In this document: piece by piece, positions 1 to 9,293 of the stretch
How the letters are laid out: each line of letters begins with the position of its first letter
Numbering within the stretch: the first letter of the stretch is position 1
From: Pseudotabrizicola sediminis
GTDB taxonomy: Bacteria; Pseudomonadota; Alphaproteobacteria; Rhodobacterales; Rhodobacteraceae
Direction: 5' to 3'
Length of the DNA stretch: 64,000 nt
Assembly: GCF_004745575.1 (NCBI RefSeq)
Contig: NZ_RPEM01000003.1
Location: 346,919 to 410,918, forward strand
Notes under the pieces: model-generated
What the model saw: only the letters and a program-made list of their open reading frames with translations
Told to the model about the DNA's origin: nothing
Databases searched by the model: none
Translations under genes and position numbers: made by a program

Positions 1-5
1 TGACC

Positions 6-1004
6 ATGATGAAACACCTTTTGGGCGCAGCAGGCGTGCTTGCCCTCACCGTCGGCGCGGCCGCTGCGGAACCCGCGCTGATCTACGATCTGGGCGGCAA
101 ATTCGACAAGTCCTTTAACGAGGCCGCCTTCAACGGTGCCGAACGCTGGGCCAAGGAAACCGGCGGTTCTTACAAGGAAATCGAGATGCAGAATGAGGCC
201 CAGCGCGAACAGGCGCTGCGCCGTCTGGCTGAAGCCGGGTCAAATCCGATTGTTACCACGGGCTTTGGCATGTCGGACCCGATTGCCACCGTGTCCAAGG
301 ACTTCCCCGATACCAAATTTGTCACCATCGACGGCTGGGTCGACCCGGCAGAGCATCCAAACGTTCTGACCGTCGGCTTTGCCGAGCATGAAGGATCCTA
401 TCTGGTTGGCATGATGGCCGCCCTTGCGTCGAAGACGGGAACGGTCAGCTTTGTCGGCGGGATGGACATTCCGCTGATCCGCAACTTTGCCTGTGGCTAC
501 GCGCAGGGGGCTGTTGCGGTGAACCCCGACATCAAGTTCATCTCGAACATGACCGGCACCACCCCGGCGGCATGGAACGATCCCGTCAAGGGCTCGGAAT
601 TGGCCAAGGCTCAGAAGTCGCAAGGCTCTGACGTGATCTTTGCAGCGGCGGGCGGCACCGGTCTGGGTGTTCTGCAAGCGGCTGCGGATGAAGGTATCAT
701 GTCGATCGGTGTCGACAGCAACCAGAACCACCTGCACCCAGGTTCGGTCCTGACCTCGATGCTCAAGCGCGTGGATGTGGCGGTCTACAACGCGATGATG
801 CAGGGCGCAGAGCTGGATACCACCACTCAGGCGCTGAACCTTGCGTCGGACGGTGTTGGCTATGCAATGGACGAAAACAACGCCGAACTGGTGACCGCCG
901 AGATGCAGGCCGCCGTGGATGCCGCCGCCGAACAGATCAAATCGGGCGCGCTGGTGGTACATGATTACCGCACCGACGACACCTGCCCGGCAGCGACGTT
1001 CTGA
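6..1004 (+). CDS. BMP-family ABC transporter substrate-binding protein (purine nucleoside type)
   Basis: Predicted periplasmic binding protein that captures nucleosides for the importer encoded by the next three genes. Residues 1-21 look like a Sec signal peptide (hydrophobic core LLGAAGVLALTV, Ala-rich cleavage region), followed by DLGGKFDKSFNEAAFNG, the family's N-terminal block that lines the ligand pocket. Its 332 residues fit the BmpA/PnrA family. ATG codons at 6 and 9 are both possible starts; the ribosome-binding region is cut off by the window edge. The stop overlaps the ATPase start by one base (TGATG), so it heads a coupled operon. The family assignment is firm; nucleoside specificity is inferred from the downstream purine-nucleoside phosphorylase. 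Confidence 0.92.
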   Translation: MMKHLLGAAGVLALTVGAAAAEPALIYDLGGKFDKSFNEAAFNGAERWAKETGGSYKEIEMQNEAQREQALRRLAEAGSNPIVTTGFGMSDPIATVSKDFPDTKFVTIDGWVDPAEHPNVLTVGFAEHEGSYLVGMMAALASKTGTVSFVGGMDIPLIRNFACGYAQGAVAVNPDIKFISNMTGTTPAAWNDPVKGSELAKAQKSQGSDVIFAAAGGTGLGVLQAAADEGIMSIGVDSNQNHLHPGSVLTSMLKRVDVAVYNAMMQGAELDTTTQALNLASDGVGYAMDENNAELVTAEMQAAVDAAAEQIKSGALVVHDYRTDDTCPAATF

Positions 1005-2587
1005 TGGTCGCACCGGCTGACACCATGGGGCGGCAGGCAACTGCCGCCCCGTTTGCCATCGAGTTGAAGGGCATTTCCAAAGCCTTCGGCCCAGTGCAGG
1101 CAAACAAGGACATCAACATCTCCGTGCCGAAAGGCACGATCCACGGCATCATCGGTGAAAATGGCGCCGGGAAATCGACGTTGATGTCGATCCTTTACGG
1201 TTTTTACAAAGCTGACTCCGGTCAGATCCTTGTCGGCGGCACCCCGACCCCGATTCCCGACAGCCAGAGCGCCATCCGCGCCGGCATCGGCATGGTTTTC
1301 CAGCATTTCAAGCTGGTGCAGAATTTCACGGTGCTGGAAAACATCGTGCTGGGGGCCGAAGATGGTGCGCTTCTGAACACCTCGCTGGGCAATGCGCGGC
1401 GCATCCTGCGCGAGCTGGCGCAGGAATACGGGCTGGATGTGGACCCGGACGCGTTGATCGAAGACTTGTCCGTCGGCCATCAGCAGCGGGTGGAAATACT
1501 GAAAGCACTGTTCCGGCAGGCCGATATCCTGATTCTGGACGAGCCGACCGGAGTTCTGACCCCGGATGAAGCGGACCATCTGTTCCGCATCCTGCGCGGG
1601 CTGAAGGATCAGGGCAAAACCATCATCCTGATCACCCACAAACTGCGTGAGATCATGGAGGCGACCGATAACGTCAGCGTGATGCGGCGCGGGACCATGG
1701 TGGCCACGGTGAAAACCCGCGAGACCAGCCCCGAGCAGTTGGCCGAGCTGATGGTCGGCCGCAAGGTACTGCTGGAGGTCGAAAAGACCCCCGCCGTGCC
1801 GGGTAAGGTGGTGCTGTCGGTTGAAAACCTGCGCGTGCGTGACGAACACGGGGTCGAGCGGTTGAAGGGCATCAGTCTGGACATTCGCGCGGGCGAGATT
1901 CTGGGTATTGCGGGGGTTGCGGGTAATGGCCAGTCTGACCTGCTGGGGGCCCTTGGGGGCATGACCAAGGCCACGGGCCGCATCACGTTGAACGGGGTGG
2001 ATCTGCCACTGTCCGGGGCAGGCGCAGATGGCCAGAGCCGCCGTGAGGCTGGCATCGCCCATGTGCCCGAAGACCGGCACCACCACGGGCTGATCCTTGA
2101 TTTCACTGCGTGGGAAAACGTGGCCTTCGGCTATCACAACGATCCGAAATACCAGAAATCCGCCCTGTTCATGGACAATGACGCATTGCGCGCCGACACT
2201 GAAAAGAAGATGGCGACCTACGATGTGCGCCCGCCGATTGCCACGCTGGAGGCCAAGAATTTCTCGGGAGGGAACCAGCAAAAGATCGTGGTCGCGCGGG
2301 AAGTCGAACAGAACCCTGACCTGCTGTTGATCGGCCAGCCGACGCGGGGGGTGGACATTGGCGCGATTGAGTTCATCCATAAGCAGATCGTGGCTCTGCG
2401 CGATGCGGGAAAGGCCATTCTGCTGGTCAGCGTGGAGCTGGATGAAATCATGTCGCTGTCCGACCGCATCGCCGTGATGTTCGACGGCCAGATCATGGGA
2501 ATGCGTGACCCGGCCACCACGGATGAGCGCGAGTTGGGCATGCTGATGGCCGGGATGGACGGCAAAACCGCCGGGGAGGCCGCCTGA
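1004..2587 (+). CDS. ABC transporter ATP-binding protein, nucleoside importer (two fused ATPase domains)
   Basis: Cytoplasmic energy-coupling subunit of the BMP-type nucleoside importer. The 527 residues carry two ABC domains, as in sugar/nucleoside (YufO/RbsA-like) ATPases. The first has Walker A GENGAGKST at residues 51-59 and Walker B ILILDEPTG near 176. The second has a degenerate Walker A, GVAGNGQSD, near 305 and signature GGNQQKIVVARE near 424. Such asymmetry is normal in this family. The start at 1004 overlaps the previous stop in TGATG; an ATG at 1025 is a weaker alternative. Translationally coupled to the permease that follows. Confidence 0.93.
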   Translation: MVAPADTMGRQATAAPFAIELKGISKAFGPVQANKDINISVPKGTIHGIIGENGAGKSTLMSILYGFYKADSGQILVGGTPTPIPDSQSAIRAGIGMVFQHFKLVQNFTVLENIVLGAEDGALLNTSLGNARRILRELAQEYGLDVDPDALIEDLSVGHQQRVEILKALFRQADILILDEPTGVLTPDEADHLFRILRGLKDQGKTIILITHKLREIMEATDNVSVMRRGTMVATVKTRETSPEQLAELMVGRKVLLEVEKTPAVPGKVVLSVENLRVRDEHGVERLKGISLDIRAGEILGIAGVAGNGQSDLLGALGGMTKATGRITLNGVDLPLSGAGADGQSRREAGIAHVPEDRHHHGLILDFTAWENVAFGYHNDPKYQKSALFMDNDALRADTEKKMATYDVRPPIATLEAKNFSGGNQQKIVVAREVEQNPDLLLIGQPTRGVDIGAIEFIHKQIVALRDAGKAILLVSVELDEIMSLSDRIAVMFDGQIMGMRDPATTDERELGMLMAGMDGKTAGEAA

Positions 2588-3690
2588 TGGACCGTTTGCC
2601 ACGCTGGGCCGATATCACGCTGGTGCCATTGGTCAGCCTGCTGTTCGCCGCCGCGATTTCGGCGCTGGTGCTGCTGGTGATCGGGCAAAGCCCGGTCGAG
2701 GCGTTCAAGGTCATGGTCGATGGCGCCCTCGGCTCGCCCTATGGCTGGGGCTACACGTTGTATTATGCCACCAGCTTCATCTTTACCGGGCTGGCGGTCA
2801 CGGTGGCGTTTCATGCCGGGCTGTTCAACATCGGCGGTGAGGGGCAGGCGCAACTGGGGGGGCTCGGCGTGGCGCTGGTTTGCCTGTCCCTTCCTTGGCC
2901 ACACTGGACCGTTGCGCTGATCGCGGCCACGGCGGGCGCGGCGCTGTTCGGTGCGGCATGGGCCGCTGTGCCCGCCTATCTGCAGGCCAAACGCGGAAGC
3001 CATATCGTGATCACGACGATCATGTTCAACTATATTGCGGCGGCGCTGCTGGTCTATGTGCTGGTCGATGTGCTGCGCCCGACCGGGCAGATGGACCCGG
3101 CCTCGGCCCGCTTTCCCGTCGGCGCGCAACTGCCTGCCCTGAACGACATTCCCGGCTTCAACCTTATTTTTCAACGGCCCGTGCCCGCGAATGTGACCCT
3201 GCTGATCGCGCTGGCGATGGCTGTCGTCGTCTGGGCGCTGCTGTGGCGCACGCGGCTCGGCTATCAGATCCGCGCCTTTGGAAAATCCGAGGCGGCGGCG
3301 AAATACGCCGGAATCAATCCGGTGCGCATCACCATAATCGCCATGCTGATCTCGGGCGGCCTGGCCGGGATGATGAGCATCAACAATGTCATGGGCGAAG
3401 CGGAGCGGCTGTTGCAGAACTCGTCCGAAGGGGCCGGGTTCATTGGCATTGCCGTGGCGCTGATGGGGCGCAACCACCCGTTCGGCGTGGTGCTGGCGGC
3501 GCTTTTGTTCGGTTTCCTGTATCAAGGCGGCGCGGAGCTTGGGTTGTGGACCAATATCCCGATCGAGATGCGCATCGTGGTGCAGGGTCTGGTGATCCTG
3601 TTCACCGGTGCGCTTGATGTCATGGTGCGCATGATCCTGGAACGCCTGTTCCGCCTGTTCCGGTCGACAAAAGCAATGAGGGCCGCCTGA
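2587..3690 (+). CDS. ABC transporter permease, nucleoside importer (subunit 1)
   Basis: Inner-membrane permease of the BMP-type importer, 367 residues with about ten hydrophobic segments. GLAVTVAFHAGLFNIGGEGQ near residues 68-87 is the conserved block of YufP/RbsC-type nucleoside permeases, and AAKYAGINPVRIT lies in the cytoplasmic coupling region. The start overlaps the ATPase stop by one base (TGATG) and its own stop overlaps the next permease the same way, which indicates a single translationally coupled operon. It forms the pore as a heterodimer with the next gene product. Confidence 0.92.
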   Translation: MDRLPRWADITLVPLVSLLFAAAISALVLLVIGQSPVEAFKVMVDGALGSPYGWGYTLYYATSFIFTGLAVTVAFHAGLFNIGGEGQAQLGGLGVALVCLSLPWPHWTVALIAATAGAALFGAAWAAVPAYLQAKRGSHIVITTIMFNYIAAALLVYVLVDVLRPTGQMDPASARFPVGAQLPALNDIPGFNLIFQRPVPANVTLLIALAMAVVVWALLWRTRLGYQIRAFGKSEAAAKYAGINPVRITIIAMLISGGLAGMMSINNVMGEAERLLQNSSEGAGFIGIAVALMGRNHPFGVVLAALLFGFLYQGGAELGLWTNIPIEMRIVVQGLVILFTGALDVMVRMILERLFRLFRSTKAMRAA

Positions 3691-4658
3691 TGGATTATGC
3701 GACCCTTCTGCAGCTTCTCGACACCACCCTCCGACTGGCAACGCCGCTGTTGCTGGCCTGCCTTGCGGGACTGTACTCGGAGCGTGCGGGCATCTTCGAC
3801 ATCGGGCTGGAGGGCAAGATGCTGGCTGCCGCAATGTCGGCGGGCGCGGTCGCCGCGCTGACCGGTTCGGCTTGGGCGGGATTGCTGGCCGGGATCGGCG
3901 CGTCGATGCTGTTTGCCCTTTTGCATGGCATTGCCGCCATCACCTTCCGCGGCAACCAGCTGATTTCCGGCGTCGCGCTGAACTTTCTGGCCTCAGGCCT
4001 GACGGTACTGATTGCGCAGGCCTTGTTCCAGCAGGGCGGTCGCACGCCGCCGCTGAGCGGCCCGGCCCGTTTCAACGCGATCACCTTGCCGGGGGCCGAG
4101 GCACTGCGCGAGGTGCCGCTGATCGGCCCGCTGTACTACGAAGTGATCTCGGGTCATTCGGTTCTGGTCTACATGGCATTTCTGATCGTGCCGCTGACCT
4201 GGTGGATTCTGTTCCGCACCCGGTTTGGCCTGCGCCTGCGTGCGGTGGGGGAAAACCCGGCCGCTGTAGATACGGCAGGCATTTCGGTGGTCGGGCTGCG
4301 CTTTGCGGCCGTTGGGATCACCGGGATCTTGTGCGGCATCGCAGGGGCCTACATGGCGACCGCGCTTCAGGCCGGATTTGGCCGCGAGATGACCGCCGGG
4401 CGCGGCTACATCGCGCTTGCCGCGCTGATCTTTGCCAAATGGCGCCCCGTTGCGGCGATGTGGGCCTGCCTGCTCTTCGGTTTCTTTCAGGCGCTCGCCC
4501 TGCGGCCCGATGTGGTGCAGGCGGTGGTGCAGGTCAGGGTGCCGGTGCCGCTCCTGGATGCCCTGCCGTACCTGCTGACCGTTCTGGTGCTGGCGGGGTT
4601 CGTCGGCAAAGCGATTCCACCACGCGCCGGGGGGCAACCCTATGTCAAGGAACGCTGA
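3690..4658 (+). CDS. ABC transporter permease, nucleoside importer (subunit 2)
   Basis: Second inner-membrane permease, 322 residues, YufQ-like. It has the block SERAGIFDIGLEGKMLAAAM near residues 30-49, which parallels the FNIGGEGQ block of its partner, and repeated hydrophobic segments throughout. One-base TGATG overlap with subunit 1. The gene closes the transporter operon; 67 bp with a GC-rich hairpin separate it from the purine-nucleoside phosphorylase. The adjacent phosphorylase is the main reason for calling the transported substrate a purine nucleoside. Confidence 0.92.
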   Translation: MDYATLLQLLDTTLRLATPLLLACLAGLYSERAGIFDIGLEGKMLAAAMSAGAVAALTGSAWAGLLAGIGASMLFALLHGIAAITFRGNQLISGVALNFLASGLTVLIAQALFQQGGRTPPLSGPARFNAITLPGAEALREVPLIGPLYYEVISGHSVLVYMAFLIVPLTWWILFRTRFGLRLRAVGENPAAVDTAGISVVGLRFAAVGITGILCGIAGAYMATALQAGFGREMTAGRGYIALAALIFAKWRPVAAMWACLLFGFFQALALRPDVVQAVVQVRVPVPLLDALPYLLTVLVLAGFVGKAIPPRAGGQPYVKER

Positions 4659-4677
4659 GCGGCGCGATTGAAATCAA

Positions 4678-4704
4678 CCCCTGGGGTTTCACACCCCCCG
4701 GGGG
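4678..4704 (+). repeat. GC-rich hairpin between permease and PNP genes
   Basis: Alternating blocks CCCC-T-GGGG-TTTCACA-CCCC-CC-GGGG can fold in two mutually exclusive ways. The core GGGGTTTCACACCCCCCGG (4683-4701) matches the reverse complement of the hairpin at 51259-51281 except for one T. It may be a dispersed repeat acting as a processing or partial termination site; there is no T-run, so I do not call it a terminator. Confidence 0.5.
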
Positions 4705-4725
4705 ATCAGCAGAAAGGCAGGCAGT

Positions 4726-5529
<804 letters not shown>

Positions 5530-5608
5530 GGCGGATCGGCGTTTGACTTCGCTGCCAAAGGCGCGCAAGCCTTTGGACTGACCGCCCTTTCCCCTGCCGG
5601 GGCCTGAC

Positions 5609-6529
5609 ATGCAGATCTTTCTTCCCATTGCCGATCTCTCGGTCAACCTGTTTCTGCTTCTGGGCATTGGCGGAGTGGTGGGCTTTTTGTCCGGCCTGTT
5701 CGGTGTGGGTGGCGGGTTTCTGATCACCCCCCTGCTGTTTTTCATCGGTATTCCACCGGCCATCGCGGTGGCGACAGGGGCCAATCAGGTGGTAGCCTCG
5801 TCGGTGTCGGGCGTTCTGGCGCAGGTCAAGCGCAAGGCGGTGGATTTTCCGATGGGCTTTGTGCTGCTGGCGGGCGGCCTTGTGGGATCGGCGTTGGGGG
5901 TCTGGGTGTTTGCCCGGCTGACGGCGGCCGGCCAAGTCGATCTGTTTGTGCAACTGTCCTATGTGCTGTTTCTGGGGCTGATCGGGCTGACCATGTTCTG
6001 GGAATCAGTCGTCGCGCTGCGCCGTGTGAACCGGCCCGGCGCACCGATCCGCCGGTCGCATACCCATAACTGGATCCACGGCTTGCCGTTCAAGATGAAG
6101 TTCCGAGCGTCCGGGCTGTACATCTCGGTCCTGCCACCGCTGGCGGTAGGGGCGCTTGTGGGGTTTCTGGCGGCGATCATGGGGGTCGGCGGCGGGTTCA
6201 TCATGGTGCCTGCCATGATCTATCTGCTGGGGATGCCAACCAAGGTTGTTATCGGCACATCACTGTTCCAGATCATCTTTGTCACCGCCTTTACCACCGT
6301 GATGCATGCCGTCACCGCCAATACTGTGGATATGATGCTGGCGGTGCTGCTCATTCTTGGCGGCGTCATCGGGGCGCAGTTCGGGGCGCAGGTCAGCGGG
6401 CGGCTGAAAGCGGAACAACTGCGCATCCTGTTGTCGCTTTTGGTGCTGGGGGTGGCGGTCAAGATTGCGGCGGATCTGCTGCTGCGTCCGTCCGAGCTAT
6501 ACACAATCACTCCGGGGTTGCTGCCATGA
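5609..6529 (+). CDS. sulfite exporter TauE/SafE family membrane protein
   Basis: Predicted inner-membrane anion exporter of 306 residues with about eight hydrophobic segments in two halves. Each half carries the family's glycine-rich signature: GFLSGLFGVGGGFLITPLL near residues 26-44 and GFLAAIMGVGGGFIMVPAM near 184-202. Members are linked to export of sulfite, sulfoacetate or related organosulfur compounds, but the substrate here is unknown. The stop overlaps the next start in ATGA, and this exporter plus TIGR02186 pairing is a recurrent alphaproteobacterial arrangement. Shine-Dalgarno upstream is weak. Confidence 0.88.
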   Translation: MQIFLPIADLSVNLFLLLGIGGVVGFLSGLFGVGGGFLITPLLFFIGIPPAIAVATGANQVVASSVSGVLAQVKRKAVDFPMGFVLLAGGLVGSALGVWVFARLTAAGQVDLFVQLSYVLFLGLIGLTMFWESVVALRRVNRPGAPIRRSHTHNWIHGLPFKMKFRASGLYISVLPPLAVGALVGFLAAIMGVGGGFIMVPAMIYLLGMPTKVVIGTSLFQIIFVTAFTTVMHAVTANTVDMMLAVLLILGGVIGAQFGAQVSGRLKAEQLRILLSLLVLGVAVKIAADLLLRPSELYTITPGLLP

Positions 6530-7284
6530 TCCGCGCGGCGCTGATATGGCTGCTGACCGCCCTGCCCGCCCTGGCCGCCAGCGAAGATATCGTCGCGGGG
6601 CTGAGCCAGAACCGCGTGTCGATCACGGCGGATTTTGACGGGTCCGAGATTCTGATTTACGGCGCGGTCAAACGGACGGCCCCGGCACCCGAGGGCGCAT
6701 TGCATGTCATCATCACGGTTGAAGGTCCGTCCCGAGCGCTGACGGTGCGCAAGAAAGAGCGCACGGCGGGCATCTGGATCAACCGTGAGGCGGTGCAGAT
6801 TGCCAGTGCCCCGTCTTTCTATGCGATTTCAACCACCGGCCATCTGCGCGACATTCTGACCGAGACCGAAAATCTGCGGCATCAGATCACCATTCCTCGG
6901 GCCATCCGTGCGGTCGGTATTTCGCAACAGGCGCAGAATGCGCCAGAATTTCTGGAGGCCCTGATACGTGTCCGCGAGGCGGAAGACCGCTATCGCTTGC
7001 GCGAAAGGTCAGTGCATTTTACCGAAGCCACGCTGTTCCGCGCGGACGTGGTTCTACCTGCCAATCTGACCGAAGGTCTGTACCGCGTACGCATCTTCCT
7101 GACCCGCGACGGGCAGGTGGTGGACAGGATCGAGCGTCAGATCAATGTCCGCAAAGAGGGGCTGGAGCGCTTTTTGTTCAACATGTCGCGCGATCAGCCG
7201 CTGATCTATGGTTTGCTGTCACTGCTGATTGCTGTCGGCGCAGGCTACGGGGCCTCTGCTGCGTTCCGGTTCATCAAGCGCTAG
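6526..7284 (+). CDS. TIGR02186 family membrane-anchored protein
   Basis: 252-residue protein of unknown biochemical role. An N-terminal signal segment (ALIWLLTALPALAAS, residues 5-19) exports a largely beta-type domain, and one C-terminal transmembrane helix (LIYGLLSLLIAVGAGYGAS near 226-244) would anchor it facing the periplasm. It overlaps the TauE-like exporter by four bases (ATGA), so the two are co-translated and probably work together. Recognised from memory as the alphaproteobacterial TIGR02186 family. It converges with the thioesterase gene 7 bp away. Confidence 0.82.
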   Translation: MIRAALIWLLTALPALAASEDIVAGLSQNRVSITADFDGSEILIYGAVKRTAPAPEGALHVIITVEGPSRALTVRKKERTAGIWINREAVQIASAPSFYAISTTGHLRDILTETENLRHQITIPRAIRAVGISQQAQNAPEFLEALIRVREAEDRYRLRERSVHFTEATLFRADVVLPANLTEGLYRVRIFLTRDGQVVDRIERQINVRKEGLERFLFNMSRDQPLIYGLLSLLIAVGAGYGASAAFRFIKR

Positions 7285-7291
7285 GGTGGCG

Positions 7292-7807
7292 CTATTCCGA
7301 CGGATGGTCCGGCGGTTGCGGGATCAGGAAATGCCCGGTCCCCTGTGCAAACAAGCGGGCGCGATTGTCCTGCCACGCCTCGACATGCACGCTGGCATAG
7401 CGCCGGCCGGACCTGTTGATCCGCGCGCGTGCATAGGCGTCGCGCGGCAGGCCGGAACGCAGATAGTCGACCGTGAAATCAATCGTTTTGGGCAGGCGCA
7501 CCGGTGCCATGTCGGCAGTGGGGTCAACCCGCCCGGCCTCAATCTCCTCCCAAAGGCTGCCCCAGGCCAGTTCGATGATCGCCGCCACCTCCAGAAAGGC
7601 CGCCGTCACCCCGCCGTGCAAGGCGGGCAGAGCTGGATTGCCGATCAGTTTCTCGTCAAACGGCAGGATCGCGGTCAGTTCATCACCACGCCGGTCGAAC
7701 TGGATGCCGAGATAGGCAATATAGGGCACGCCGGACAGCAGCCCGCGCAAGGCACCATCCCGGCGTTGCTTGACCACTTGCACCGGTTCCGGGCGCTGCA
7801 GGGCCAT
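7292..7807 (-). CDS. PaaI-family (hotdog) acyl-CoA thioesterase
   Basis: Predicted cytosolic hotdog-fold thioesterase of 171 residues. The segment LPALHGGVTAAFLEVAAIIE near 79-98 matches the HGG motif and following catalytic helix of PaaI-type enzymes, and the later RINRSGRRYASVHVEAW is the usual beta-strand block. Its start lies in a TAATG one-base overlap with the upstream thioesterase gene, so the two are a coupled pair, probably an unequal heterodimer or two acyl-CoA thioesterases. Substrate unknown; proximity to the fatty-acid oxidation genes suggests CoA thioesters. Confidence 0.85.
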   Translation of the reverse strand: MALQRPEPVQVVKQRRDGALRGLLSGVPYIAYLGIQFDRRGDELTAILPFDEKLIGNPALPALHGGVTAAFLEVAAIIELAWGSLWEEIEAGRVDPTADMAPVRLPKTIDFTVDYLRSGLPRDAYARARINRSGRRYASVHVEAWQDNRARLFAQGTGHFLIPQPPDHPSE

Positions 7808-8238
7808 TAGTTTGCTCCCTTCGGCCGGTCGAGCGTAAAGGCCCCGGTGGCCGCCGCGACAGGCCGCGTGGCATCTTCATCGCTGGCTGTCACCCGAACA
7901 AAGGCCACCGACCGCGTGACATGATAGCACTCTGCCCGAGCCGTAATCGCCTGCCCCGGTGTGGCCGCGCGGAAATAGTCGATCCGCAGATCCAGCGTCG
8001 CGGTCGAGGCGGGCGCGGTGGGGTGACACATCACCGCCGCCCCCGATGCGGTGTCCATCAGTGCCGAAACCGCGCCGCCATGAATGACGCCAGTGACCGG
8101 GTCGCCGACAAAGCGGGGATCATAGGGCATGGAAATCACGGCCTTGCCGTCGCCAAGGCTTTCAAACTCCATCCCCAGGGCGCGGGCATGCGGAATGGCT
8201 TCGATAAACTGCCGGGCAATTTGGATGATGTCGGTCAT
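7807..8238 (-). CDS. PaaI-family (hotdog) acyl-CoA thioesterase, upstream paralogue
   Basis: Second hotdog thioesterase, 143 residues. GVIHGGAVSALMDTASGAAV near residues 50-69 is the classic PaaI HGG plus acidic-residue helix; the Asp in ALMDTASG is the usual catalytic acid. The start at 8238 is chosen because GGGAG sits about six bases upstream; a longer reading to 8280 adds 14 residues without a better ribosome site. It forms a two-gene operon with the downstream thioesterase and is divergent from the MerR gene at 8356. Confidence 0.86.
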   Translation of the reverse strand: MTDIIQIARQFIEAIPHARALGMEFESLGDGKAVISMPYDPRFVGDPVTGVIHGGAVSALMDTASGAAVMCHPTAPASTATLDLRIDYFRAATPGQAITARAECYHVTRSVAFVRVTASDEDATRPVAAATGAFTLDRPKGAN

Positions 8239-8355
8239 ACTGGCTCCCTCACCGGCCATAATCCCCGCTTCACGCGCCACTGCAAGGCGCTTATTCCCTC
8301 GCTGACGTTGCGCGCAGGTTCATCCGCGCATAACCTTAACCGACGGAGGACCGCG

Positions 8356-8736
8356 ATGACCGACACCAGCCGGCTCAGCTTCAAAGACATGTGCGTGCGG
8401 TTTGACGTCACTCCGCGCACGCTGCGCTATTACGAATATATCGAACTCCTCTCTCCGGAAAAGGAAGGACGTGCCCGGTTTTACGGCCCGCGCGAGTTGG
8501 CGCGGATGACATTGATCCTGCGTGGGCGGCGGTTTGGCTTCAGTCTGGAAGAAATCCGGCAATGGCTGCTGATGTACAGCAAGCAAGGCACCCGCCCGCA
8601 ATATGAGACTTTTCTGGGTCTGGCAGATCGCCAGCTGTCCGAGCTGGAACGGCAAAAGGCGGACCTGGATGCCACGATCGACGATCTGCGCGCCCTGCGT
8701 GCCACCACGGTGGACGACTTGTCCAAGCTCGACTGA
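8356..8736 (+). CDS. MerR-family transcriptional regulator (first of a tandem pair)
   Basis: 126-residue DNA-binding protein. An N-terminal winged helix ([19 protein letters not shown], about 8-26), the wing block ARFYGPRELARMTLILRG, and a C-terminal coiled-coil-like helix (LADRQLSELERQKADLDATI) are visible. The ATG at 8356 follows a strong GGAGGA. It is a clear paralogue of the next gene (shared [27 protein letters not shown]), consistent with local duplication. No metal-binding cysteines are seen in the C-terminus, so an acyl-CoA-type or protein-dimer signal is more likely than metal sensing. Confidence 0.87.
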   Translation: MTDTSRLSFKDMCVRFDVTPRTLRYYEYIELLSPEKEGRARFYGPRELARMTLILRGRRFGFSLEEIRQWLLMYSKQGTRPQYETFLGLADRQLSELERQKADLDATIDDLRALRATTVDDLSKLD

Positions 8737-8745
8737 CCCTGACAC

Positions 8746-8769
8746 CACGTCAGTCTGGTTTCTGACGTG
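8746..8769 (+). repeat. 8-bp perfect inverted repeat downstream of first MerR gene
   Basis: CACGTCAG (8746-8753) and CTGACGTG (8762-8769) are perfect inverted copies separated by 8 bases, starting 10 bp after the first MerR stop and ending 9 bp before the palindromic operator. No T-run follows. It may be a weak terminator or a second regulator site (it shares TGACGT with the neighbouring operator). Confidence 0.5.
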
Positions 8770-8777
8770 ACGTTACA

Positions 8778-8793
8778 TTTACGTTAACGTCAA
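8778..8793 (+). promoter_or_regulatory. putative MerR (LiuR-like) operator
   Basis: TTTACGTTAACGTCAA is a 16-bp palindrome with one mismatched pair (TTK ACGTTAACGT MAA). It resembles, from memory, the ACGTTAACGT-type operators of LiuR-like MerR regulators that control branched-chain amino acid and fatty acid degradation in proteobacteria. A TAGTAT -10-like box follows at 8800-8805. The site lies 70 bp upstream of the second MerR gene, fitting autoregulation and control of the downstream beta-oxidation genes. Confidence 0.6.
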
Positions 8794-8863
8794 GCAATCT
8801 AGTATGCTCACCCGAAAGCACACATCTGCATATCAGATGTTTTGTGTTCGAAAGTGCATGCAG

Positions 8864-9256
8864 ATGACAAGCGACCTGATGACCATCCGCCAGATGTGTG
8901 ACGCCTTCGATGTCACGCCACGCACCTTGCGCTTCTATGAGGCAAAGGAACTGCTGTTCCCGCAGCGCGACGGCACGCGCCGTCTGTTCACCCGGCGCGA
9001 TCGCGCCCGGCTGACGCTGATTCTGCGCGGCAAGCGGTTTGGCTTCAGCCTGGAAGACATCCGTCAGATCCTGGATCTGTATGACCGGGATGGCTCCAAC
9101 CATGCGCAGACCCTGCGCACCTATGAACTGGCCCAAGCCCGCCTTGCCCAGATGGAGGCACAGCGTGCCGAACTGGATGTGGCGATTGCCGAATTGAGGG
9201 TCGAACTTGATGCGGGGGGCGCAATGATCGCCGGCCTGCGTCGCGCTGCCGAATAA
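8864..9256 (+). CDS. MerR-family transcriptional regulator (second of tandem pair, LiuR-like)
   Basis: 130-residue regulator with winged helix ([19 protein letters not shown]), wing ([18 protein letters not shown]) and a C-terminal dimerisation helix ([20 protein letters not shown]). The start at 8864 is preferred because it aligns with the N-terminus of the paralogue at 8356 and has GAAAG nine bases upstream; ATGs at 8804, 8858 and 8879 are alternatives. The gene sits directly in front of the acyl-CoA dehydrogenase (37 bp gap) and behind the palindrome at 8778. A role in controlling beta-oxidation genes is inferred from that context. Confidence 0.87.
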   Translation: MTSDLMTIRQMCDAFDVTPRTLRFYEAKELLFPQRDGTRRLFTRRDRARLTLILRGKRFGFSLEDIRQILDLYDRDGSNHAQTLRTYELAQARLAQMEAQRAELDVAIAELRVELDAGGAMIAGLRRAAE

Positions 9257-9293
9257 CACCGCTGACCAAGACTGTTTCAGGGAGAGAGCACCG

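Noticed and set aside
965..2602. 545-codon open frame on the minus strand opposite the nucleoside ABC ATPase
   Set aside because: Lies opposite a gene with full ABC motifs; composition is His/Gln/Arg/Gly-rich without domain features, typical of antisense frames in high-GC DNA.
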